This document shows positions 1 through 6,350 of a DNA stretch of 7,547 nt, piece after piece. The position numbers and the translations under genes were made by a program. Position 1 is the stretch's first letter. Each line of letters begins with the position of its first letter. This DNA is from DATKEG01 sp035544515 (GTDB lineage: Bacteria; Acidobacteriota; Vicinamibacteria; Fen-336). The stretch lies in NCBI GenBank assembly GCA_035544515.1, contig DATKEG010000025.1:1-7547 (forward strand). The letters run 5' to 3'. The notes under the pieces were generated by a model. It saw only the letters and a program-made list of their open reading frames with translations, did no database searches and was not told where the DNA came from.

Positions 1-2
1 TG

Positions 3-3000
3 CTCAGCCCCCAGCGGCCGCTCGAGGGCGAGATCTCGGGCACCCTGGACGTGGCGCTCGACTGGAGCCGGCCCCAGGCCGCTCTCGTCCACGCGCGCGT
101 GGAGCGGCTCGAGGCGCGGAGCGGCCAGACGTGGGCCCGCGCGCGGACCCCGTTCGCGCTCACGGCCCGCGGGCGCGACATCACCGTGGAAGGCCTGGAC
201 CTCGAGGGTCCGGGCCTGGCGTTCCGGGGCTCGGGCCGCCTCGGCCTGGACCCCGACGCCCCGCTCGACCTCGAGGGGCACCTGGAGCTGGACCTCGCGC
301 AGGTCCCCTCGCCCGCGGGCTGGCGGCTCGCGGGACGGGTCCAGGGCGACGTGGAGCTCGGCGGCACGCCCTCCACTCCACGCGCCATCGGGCTCGTGAC
401 GCTCAGCGGCGTCGAGTTCCAGCGACCGGGGTTCCCGCTGATCACCGTGGCGGAGGGGCTGGTGGACCTCCAGGGCGATGCCGCCTCCATCCGCGAGCTG
501 CATGGCACCTTTCCCGGCGGCCGCGTGGACCTGCTCGGGACCGTCCCCCTGGGCGCGGTCCTGAGCGCGGAGCAGGCCGCGCGCCTGGGCATCCCCACCG
601 GAGGCGCCTTCAGCGTGGAGGCCGCCTTCGACGTGGACCTCTCGCAGTGGCCCGTACGCGAGGGCTGGACGACGCAGGGCCTGGTCGCGGGCGATCTCGA
701 GTTCGTGGGCACGCGCTCGCGGCCGCGCGCCTTTGGCCTGATCGCGCTCACCGACGTCGCCGTGGACGCGCCGGGCGCACGTCTTTTGGCGCTCCCCGCC
801 GGCACCGTGGAGCTGGCCGGAGACGTGGTCACCACACCAGGCATCGAGGCCACCGTGGCCGGGGGATCGCTGCTGGTCTCGGGGGCGGTGCCGCTGGCGG
901 CGATCCTGGCCGAGTCCCGCGCGGCCGCCTTCTCGCTCGCGCCGGGGCAGGCCGACCTGCGGATGGCGTGGAGCTCGGTCGAGCTGCGCACGCTGCTCGA
1001 GGCCGTCCGCGACCGCCCGTCCGCCGTCTCGGCCACGCTCACGGGCGAAGCGCACCTCGTCGGCCGCCTCTCCGCGCGGGACGACCTGCGCGGCCAGCTC
1101 ACGCTCGCCGCCACCACCGCGCGCATCCAGGACGTCGAGATCCAGGCCGCACCGTTCACGCTCACGCTGGACGGCGGCCAGGTCACCACCGAGGGGCTGA
1201 CGCTGACCGGACCGGGCGGCACCTTCGTGGCCCGAGGACGCGCCGACCTCGATGCGCAGACGATCGACGCCACGGGCCGGGGACGCATCGAGCTGCGCGC
1301 GCTCTCCCCCCTGCTCGAGGAGGCGGTGATGACGGGGACGGCGGACGTGGACCTGGCGCTGTCCGGTCCGCTCCGCAATCCCCGCCCTCGCGGCGTCGTC
1401 GAGGTGCAGGACGGGACGCTCCGGCTCCGCGACATCGCGCAGCCGCTCACCTCGGTCGCGGCCCGCCTCGTGTTCGAGGAGGGCGCGCTGCGCGTCGAGG
1501 AGGGCTCCGGCATGCTCGGCGGAGGTCCCGTGCGCCTCTCCGGGACCGGGCAGCTCGACGGCCTGCGGCTCGCCGACGTCTCCCTGCAGCTCAGCGGCGC
1601 CGGCATGGGCATCCGCTACCCGATCGGGCGCAGGGAGAGCGGCCTCTGGGAGGACTTCAAGGCCCGGGTGGACGCGGAGCTGGCCTTCTCCGGACGTCCC
1701 GGGGACTTCCTGCTCGGCGGCACGGTCGTGATCGAGCGCGGACTGTACGATGCCGACATCTTCCTCGAGGAGGGCCTGCTCGCGCCGGACGTGCCGCCCG
1801 CGGCGGCCGAGCCCTCGCGCTTCCGGCGCACGGTCGCGCTCGACATCTCGGTCGGCACGGAGAACGCGATCCTCGTCCGCAACAACCTCGCGCAGCTCGA
1901 GGCCGTGGGCTCGCTCTGGCTCCGTGGCGACGCGGCCGAGCCCGCCCCTTTCGGACGCCTGGAGATACGGCCCGGGGGAAAGGTCTTCCTGCAGGAGCGC
2001 GTGTTCACGATCTCGAGCGGACACCTGCTCTACACCGGCACCACCGATCCCGACATCGTGGTGCGCGCGGAGACGCTCCTGGAGGACGTGGAGGTGGCGC
2101 GCGGCGAGATCGTGGACCTGCAGGTGACGCTGGTGGCGGAGGGGCCGCTCGACCGCCCGGGCGTGCGCTTCGACTCGACGCCGAGCCTGTCGCAGCAGGA
2201 GATCGCCAGCCTCATCGCCACGGGCCAGCGCAGCGTCGTGCTCAGCAGCGGGGCCAACCTGGTCGGCCAGCAGGCCGCGGCCCTGCTCGCCGGCCGCTTC
2301 ACGCGCGAGGTGGCGCGGGGGCTCCTGGACCTCGGGTTCGACACGGTGGAGATCCAGCCCGAGCTGATCGCGCTCGAAGGAGACCCCGGCGCGCGCTTCA
2401 CCTTCGGCAAGCAGGTGGGGAGCGGGGTCCGGCTGATCTACTCCGTGGGCTTGAACAACCCGGAGGCCCAGTACTACCAGGTCCAGTTCCGCCTGGGCGG
2501 ACAGGACCTCAACGTGCGCGCGCAACGCACCGATCACGGCACCTGGGCCTACAGCGCGGGCCAGCGCCTGCGTTTCGGCGGCCCGCCGCGGCCGGCGGCC
2601 GCCGAGATCCAGCCGACGGAGCTGGCCGCCGTCCGCTTCGAGGGCGACCTGCGCGAGTTCGAGGCGATCCTGCGCGAGACGATCAAGGCCCGCGCGGGGC
2701 GCGAGGTCACGTATTGGGACCTGCTCGACGACGCCGACCGCATCCGCGCCCACCTGGTGGAGGAGGGCTATCTCGAGAGCGTGGTCGATGCGCGGCTCGA
2801 CGGCGACGTGGCGCTCTTCCAGGGGATGCACGGCCCGCGCTACCGCTGGCGCGTCGACGGCATGGCGAACCCTCCCGACCTGGAGCCGGAGGTGAAGGAC
2901 GCGCTGTTCGAGGAGGAGGCCATCGCGCGCGGGCGCGCGCGCCTGCTCGACGAGCTGAGGGGCCGGGCCCACCTGCGGGCCGAAGTGGAGGCGCGCAGCG

Positions 3001-4745
3001 TGCAGGAAGGCGGCTACCGGACGATCGTGTTCGAGGTCGTCCCGGGCCCGGTGCTGCGGGCCGAGGTCACGTTCCCCGGCGCGAGGGCCCTCTCGGCTTC
3101 GCGGCTGGCCGCCGAGGCCGGCGGTCCGGCCCTCCTCCTCACCGATCCGCGCGAAGCGAAGGAGCGCATCCGCGTCGCCTACCGCGCGGAGCACTACCTC
3201 ACGACGGAGGTCGGTGACCCGGTGGTGGCGGAGGAAGGAGGGGTCGTCCGCATCGCGGTGCCGATCGAAGAGGGAAGGGCGGCGGTGGTCGCCGCGGTGC
3301 GGTTCCCCGAGGCCACGCGTCCGGAGGAGGAGCTGCGGCCTCTGGCGGCCCTCGAGCTGGGGACGGCCTACGATCCGCTGGAGGTGACCGACGCGCTGGG
3401 ACGCCTGCGCGCGCATTACCTCGGCCTGGGTCACCCTGCGGTTCGCATCACACCCGTGATCGTGCCGGTCGGAGGGGACCTGGAGGTCCACTTCCGCACG
3501 GCCGAGGGCCCACGCGTCGTGGTCGGACCCGTCGTCATCACGGGGCTGCGACGGACGAAGGAGTCGCTGGTGCGCGGCCAGATCGAGCTGCAGCCCGGCG
3601 AGCCGCTCGACCCGCGGCGGCTGGTGGGGCTGGAGCGGCGGCTGCGCGACCTCGGCATCTTCTCGCGCGCCGTCGTGACCGCGAACACCGACGACGAGCC
3701 GGCCACGATCACCATAGAGCTCGAGGAGGACGCCCGCTACGGGCTCGCCTACGACCTGCGGTACGAGCAGGACACCGGCACCAGCGCGCTCGTGGACGGC
3801 GAGCTGCGGAACCTGGGCGGCCGCGGGATCGTGCTCTCGGGACGCGTCCAGGGGGGCGGGGCCATCCGCGAGGGTCGGATCGCCTTCCATGTCCCGGCGC
3901 TGGCGCTGCCGGGGCTGGGCTCCGTCGGTGGCCTGACCGCCGGCGCGTTCAGGCGCGAGGAGCACCTGACGATCGCGCGCGAGATCCGGCCCGGCGAATC
4001 GGCGGCCACCTTCCAGGACACGCGCTTCGAGCAGGGCCTGCACCTGCAGCAGCACCTGCACGTACTCCATCCCTGGGAGGTCCTCTTCGGGTACAGCTTC
4101 CGCCGCGCCAACTACTCGCGCGTGCGGTTCCGCCCCGTGGAGGCCTACGACTTCGGCTCGCTCGACGCCTCCGCCGTGCTCGACACGCGCGACAACCCGC
4201 TCAACCCGCGCCGCGGGAGCTTCTACAGCCTGAGCCTCGAAGGCGGCCACCAGGCGCTCGGCTCGGACTACGACTTCTTCAGGGCCTTCGCCCAGGTCTC
4301 CCTGACGCGCAGGGTGGGCCGCACGCTCACCTGGGCCCACGGGTACCGGGTCGGCGGCCTGCGCGCGGCCGGCGGGCGGCGGCTGCCCGACGAGGCGCTC
4401 TTCCGGGCCGGCGGACCCAACAGCCTGCGGGGCTTCAGCGCGGAGGCCCTCGCCGCCCGCGACGCCATCAACGACGTGGCCCTGGGCGAGGCCGTGATCA
4501 TCATCAACCAGGAGCTGCGCTACATGCCGGCGCAGGGGCGCCTGGGGGCCGCGGTCTTCTACGACACCGGCAACGTGTTCGGCCGGCTCGAGGACGTGGA
4601 CTTCGACTTCACCCACACGCTGGGCGTCGGCCTGAGGTACGACTCGGTCATCGGCCTCGTCCGCGCGGACGTCGCCTTCCCGCTCAACCAGGCTCCGGGC
4701 GAGCGATCGTACCGACTCCTCTTCGGCCTGGGACAGGCGTTCTAG
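3..4745 (+). CDS. tamB: TamB-TamA (DUF490-POTRA-Omp85 barrel) fusion protein, 5' partial
   Basis: The frame runs open from the left edge, so residue 1 is only the first visible one (1580 seen). The GTG at 51 lies inside repeat sequence and is not a credible start. Residues 1 to about 550 are glycine-rich, beta-strand-rich AsmA/TamB-like modules. Residues of about 550-860 resemble the TamB C-terminal DUF490 domain, including a 'P.vrfdStPsLsQQEI' stretch near 714-730. A short Pro/Ala linker follows (about 861-875). Up to five POTRA-like units occupy about 877-1245. The rest is an Omp85 barrel with 'DTRDNPLNPRRG' from 1394, 'LRGF' (the VRGF-type loop-6 motif) at 1475-1478, 'YDTGNVF' at 1520-1526 and a terminal Phe. 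TamA and TamB normally are separate proteins forming an inner-to-outer-membrane complex implicated in outer-membrane protein assembly and phospholipid transport. Here both are one chain. Any N-terminal membrane anchor lies outside the window. The barrel part could be BamA-like rather than strictly TamA. Confidence 0.9.
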   Translation, partial: LSPQRPLEGEISGTLDVALDWSRPQAALVHARVERLEARSGQTWARARTPFALTARGRDITVEGLDLEGPGLAFRGSGRLGLDPDAPLDLEGHLELDLAQVPSPAGWRLAGRVQGDVELGGTPSTPRAIGLVTLSGVEFQRPGFPLITVAEGLVDLQGDAASIRELHGTFPGGRVDLLGTVPLGAVLSAEQAARLGIPTGGAFSVEAAFDVDLSQWPVREGWTTQGLVAGDLEFVGTRSRPRAFGLIALTDVAVDAPGARLLALPAGTVELAGDVVTTPGIEATVAGGSLLVSGAVPLAAILAESRAAAFSLAPGQADLRMAWSSVELRTLLEAVRDRPSAVSATLTGEAHLVGRLSARDDLRGQLTLAATTARIQDVEIQAAPFTLTLDGGQVTTEGLTLTGPGGTFVARGRADLDAQTIDATGRGRIELRALSPLLEEAVMTGTADVDLALSGPLRNPRPRGVVEVQDGTLRLRDIAQPLTSVAARLVFEEGALRVEEGSGMLGGGPVRLSGTGQLDGLRLADVSLQLSGAGMGIRYPIGRRESGLWEDFKARVDAELAFSGRPGDFLLGGTVVIERGLYDADIFLEEGLLAPDVPPAAAEPSRFRRTVALDISVGTENAILVRNNLAQLEAVGSLWLRGDAAEPAPFGRLEIRPGGKVFLQERVFTISSGHLLYTGTTDPDIVVRAETLLEDVEVARGEIVDLQVTLVAEGPLDRPGVRFDSTPSLSQQEIASLIATGQRSVVLSSGANLVGQQAAALLAGRFTREVARGLLDLGFDTVEIQPELIALEGDPGARFTFGKQVGSGVRLIYSVGLNNPEAQYYQVQFRLGGQDLNVRAQRTDHGTWAYSAGQRLRFGGPPRPAAAEIQPTELAAVRFEGDLREFEAILRETIKARAGREVTYWDLLDDADRIRAHLVEEGYLESVVDARLDGDVALFQGMHGPRYRWRVDGMANPPDLEPEVKDALFEEEAIARGRARLLDELRGRAHLRAEVEARSVQEGGYRTIVFEVVPGPVLRAEVTFPGARALSASRLAAEAGGPALLLTDPREAKERIRVAYRAEHYLTTEVGDPVVAEEGGVVRIAVPIEEGRAAVVAAVRFPEATRPEEELRPLAALELGTAYDPLEVTDALGRLRAHYLGLGHPAVRITPVIVPVGGDLEVHFRTAEGPRVVVGPVVITGLRRTKESLVRGQIELQPGEPLDPRRLVGLERRLRDLGIFSRAVVTANTDDEPATITIELEEDARYGLAYDLRYEQDTGTSALVDGELRNLGGRGIVLSGRVQGGGAIREGRIAFHVPALALPGLGSVGGLTAGAFRREEHLTIAREIRPGESAATFQDTRFEQGLHLQQHLHVLHPWEVLFGYSFRRANYSRVRFRPVEAYDFGSLDASAVLDTRDNPLNPRRGSFYSLSLEGGHQALGSDYDFFRAFAQVSLTRRVGRTLTWAHGYRVGGLRAAGGRRLPDEALFRAGGPNSLRGFSAEALAARDAINDVALGEAVIIINQELRYMPAQGRLGAAVFYDTGNVFGRLEDVDFDFTHTLGVGLRYDSVIGLVRADVAFPLNQAPGERSYRLLFGLGQAF
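51..2150 (+). repeat. Degenerate tandem TamB-type modules within the fusion gene
   Basis: This is a repeat at protein level only. A landmark of the form beta-strand, Gly, a few residues, Pro (for example 'GTPSTPRAIG', 'GTRSRPRAFG', 'SGPLRNPRPRG', 'EGPLDRPG') recurs with its Gly (Trp in the first copy) encoded at about 63, 363, 708, 1062, 1365, 1692, 1926 and 2142. The spacings are about 100, 115, 118, 101, 109, 78 and 72 residues. The second and third copies are the most alike, each ending in 'GTVPLGAVL' or 'GAVPLAAIL'. Such modules are expected to stack into the long hydrophobic beta-groove of AsmA/TamB proteins; that structural reading is inference from the family. Outer limits are approximate and the last two units already belong to the DUF490 domain. 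Confidence 0.5.
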
Positions 4746-6073
4746 GCGCTCTTGTACTCGTTCAGGCGGTTGTAGAGCGTCTTCAGGCTGATGCCGAGGA
4801 CCTCGGCCGCCTTCTTCTTGTCGCCCTCGCACTCCTCGAGGGTGGCCAGGATGAGCCGCCGCTCGGCCTCGCCCAGGGAGGTGCCGACCTTGAGGGCCAG
4901 GCTCGATCCCGCGCTCTCCTGCACGCCCAGGGGCAGGCAATCGAGGCCGATCTGCTCTTCGGCCAGGATGAAGGCCCGGTGCACGAGGTTCTTCAGCTCG
5001 CGCACGTTGCCCGGCCAGCTGTGGCTCTTGAGCCGGTTGAGGGCCGGCCGGGTGAAGACCTTGTCCGTGTCGTGCTCCTTGTTGAGGAGCTGAAGGAAGT
5101 GCTCGGCCAGCAGCTCCACGTCCTCGCGCCGTTCGCGCAGGGGCGGCAGGCCGATGGGGAAGACGTTGAGGCGGTAGAGGAGGTCCTCGCGGAGCTTGCC
5201 CTTGGCCACCGCATCCTCCGGCCGGCGGTTCGTGGACGCCAGCACGCGCACGTCCACCGAGATCGGCTCGTTGCCGCCGATGCGCGTCACTTTCGAGGTC
5301 TCCAGCACCCGGAGGAGCTTGACCTGCAGCTCCGCCGGCATCTCGGTGATCTCGTCGAGCAGGAGCGTGCCGCGGTGCGCCCGCTCGAAGTAGCCCTTGT
5401 GCATGCGGTCGGCGCCGGTGAAGCTGCCGCGCTCGTGGCCGAACAGCTCGCTCTCGATGAGGTTGGGCGAGACCGCGCCGCAGTTGATGGGGAGGAACGC
5501 CTCCTTGTGCCGGCGGCTGAGGGTGTGGACGGTCTCGGCCACGAGCTCCTTGCCGGTGCCCGTGTCCCCCGTCAGCAACACGGTGGCGTCGGTGGTCGCC
5601 ACGCGGGCGACCAGGTCGTACACGCGCTGCATGGCCGGGGAGGAGCCGATGAGCGGACCGAAGCGGCCGAGCTTGCGCAGCTCGCCGCGCAGGGTGCCGA
5701 TCTGCTCCTTCAGCTCGCGCGTCTGCGACACCTTGGCCAGCACGAGCTTGACGCGGGTGAAATCGACCGGCTTGACCAGGTAGTCGGAGGCTCCGCGCTT
5801 CATGGCTTCGACGGCCGTGTCGACCGTGGCCTGCCCGGTGATCAGCACGACCTCGGTGGCCGGGGCGCCCTCGACGTCACGGAAGAGGTCGAGCCCCGTG
5901 CCGTCGGGCAGGTGCAGGTCCACGAGCAGGACGTCGGGCACCGCCCTCGAGATCTCGGACTTCGCTTCCTTGAGGGAGCCGGCCGTCTTCACCGTGAAGC
6001 CCTCGCGCGTGACGACCTCCGCGAGGCCCAGGGCAAAGCTGACGTCGTCGTCGACGACGAGTGCGTAAGGCAT
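4742..6073 (-). CDS. NtrC-family sigma-54-dependent response regulator
   Basis: A 443-residue cytoplasmic transcription activator, the usual length for the NtrC family. The REC domain spans about 1-120, with acidic residues D8-D10, phospho-acceptor D52 in 'VDLHLPDG', T79 and K101. The AAA+ domain spans about 140-375, with Walker A 'GDTGTGKE' at 169-176, sigma-54 contact loop 'GSFTGA' at 216-221 (a variant of GAFTGA), Walker B 'GTLLLDE' at 235-241, 'LREDLLYRLNVFPI' at 294-307 and 'WPGNVREL' at 353-360. A Fis-type helix-turn-helix ends the protein (about 402-441, 'KKKAAEVLGISLKTLYNRL'). The ATG at 6071-6073 is chosen because REC strand 1 begins directly after it ('MPYALVVDDD'); the 80-codon open extension upstream has no recognisable domain. 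It is expected to be phosphorylated by a kinase, probably the one encoded upstream, and to use ATP to open sigma-54 promoters. Its targets cannot be read from the window. Confidence 0.95.
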   Translation of the reverse strand: MPYALVVDDDVSFALGLAEVVTREGFTVKTAGSLKEAKSEISRAVPDVLLVDLHLPDGTGLDLFRDVEGAPATEVVLITGQATVDTAVEAMKRGASDYLVKPVDFTRVKLVLAKVSQTRELKEQIGTLRGELRKLGRFGPLIGSSPAMQRVYDLVARVATTDATVLLTGDTGTGKELVAETVHTLSRRHKEAFLPINCGAVSPNLIESELFGHERGSFTGADRMHKGYFERAHRGTLLLDEITEMPAELQVKLLRVLETSKVTRIGGNEPISVDVRVLASTNRRPEDAVAKGKLREDLLYRLNVFPIGLPPLRERREDVELLAEHFLQLLNKEHDTDKVFTRPALNRLKSHSWPGNVRELKNLVHRAFILAEEQIGLDCLPLGVQESAGSSLALKVGTSLGEAERRLILATLEECEGDKKKAAEVLGISLKTLYNRLNEYKSA

Positions 6074-6085
6074 CAGGTTGTTTGG

Positions 6086-6092
6086 CTTCCTT
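6086..6092 (-). promoter_or_regulatory. Shine-Dalgarno-like AAGGAAG of the NtrC-family regulator
   Basis: Reading the minus strand, AAGGAAG (within AGAAGGAAG) ends 12 nt before the ATG at 6073. The spacing is longer than the usual 5-9 nt, so this may be a modest ribosome binding site. It supports 6073 as the start, since no comparable purine run sits correctly before another in-frame start close by. Confidence 0.5.
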
Positions 6093-6247
6093 CTCGAGTC
6101 AATTGATGATGGAACGCGGGAAACCGTGGGGGTCGTCCCACCGATTGTACAGCTTGCAGCGGTGGCGGCCATTCGCGAGGCCCCCGAATTCCTGGGCGGT
6201 ACGAGCCGTCTTGGCGCTGTGACACGGGTGTCTGGCGCATCGAATCT

Positions 6248-6263
6248 AGCAATCCGCGTGCCG
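6248..6263 (-). promoter_or_regulatory. Sigma-54 (-24/-12) promoter upstream of the NtrC-family gene
   Basis: On the minus strand the sequence reads CGGCACG-CGGA-TTGCT, compared with the sigma-54 consensus TGGCACG-N4-TTGCW. Only the first base differs. The near-invariant GG (6262-6261) and GC (6250-6249) are present with the required 10 nt between them. Taking the C of GC as -12 puts the start of transcription near 6237, giving a leader of about 164 nt before the ATG at 6073. The site lies in the non-coding gap, about 88 bp past the kinase stop codon, and points at a gene for a sigma-54 activator. This supports transcription separate from the kinase gene. It is a sequence match only. Confidence 0.7.
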
Positions 6264-6266
6264 GAC

Positions 6267-6297
6267 CTGTCTTCCAACCGATCACTAGCGAAGACAG
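6267..6297. repeat. 8-bp inverted repeat next to the sigma-54 promoter
   Basis: CTGTCTTC and GAAGACAG form perfect 8-bp arms (6267-6274 and 6290-6297) separated by 15 bp. The pair ends three bases upstream of the -24 element, with its centre near -45 relative to the predicted start. It could be a binding site for a dimeric regulator or a stem-loop after the kinase gene. No T-run follows on either strand, so it does not look like an intrinsic terminator. By rough estimate a pair this long within 20 bp has below a one-in-ten chance of arising in a gap of this size. Confidence 0.4.
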
Positions 6298-6350
6298 CGA
6301 CTTGAGACCACACTGCGCCATCTCCGGTCTCGGCACGCGCGTTGTAGAAC

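Noticed and set aside
51..53. GTG at 51 as the start of the fusion gene
   Set aside because: The frame stays open to the window edge with residues that continue the same repeat pattern ('EGEISGTLD'), so the gene begins outside the window.
131..3217. 1028-codon open frame on the plus strand inside the fusion gene
   Set aside because: Its translation is a monotonous Arg/Pro/Gly/Ala string with no domain, typical of a shifted frame in GC-rich coding DNA; the overlapping frame matches TamB and POTRA features.
4747..4779. CGCTCT/AGAGCG inverted repeat just past the fusion gene stop, as a terminator
   Set aside because: Short arms, a 21-nt loop and no T-run; the bases encode the conserved HTH end of the regulator.
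4979..6106. 375-codon plus-strand open frame antisense to the NtrC-family gene
   Set aside because: It mirrors a strongly conserved gene; the His/Val/Leu/Glu-rich translation has no domain. Long antisense open frames are common opposite GC-rich regulator genes.
6144..6149. TACAAT on the minus strand as a sigma-70 -10 box for the regulator
   Set aside because: No acceptable -35 hexamer lies 16-18 bp upstream, and the sigma-54 match nearby is far stronger.
6078..6305. 75-codon plus-strand open frame in the intergenic gap
   Set aside because: It needs a TTG start, has no recognisable domain, and lies opposite the promoter and leader of the regulator.
6074..6313. 80-codon N-terminal extension of the regulator to a start at 6313
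   Set aside because: The added residues match no domain, the region has intergenic base composition (about 60% GC), it would include the sigma-54 promoter, and REC begins exactly at the ATG at 6073.
6304..6331. GAGACC/GGTCTC inverted repeat with a 16-nt spacer after the kinase gene
   Set aside because: Arms of 6 bp at this spacing are expected about once by chance in a gap this size, and no T-run follows, so it is not a convincing terminator.
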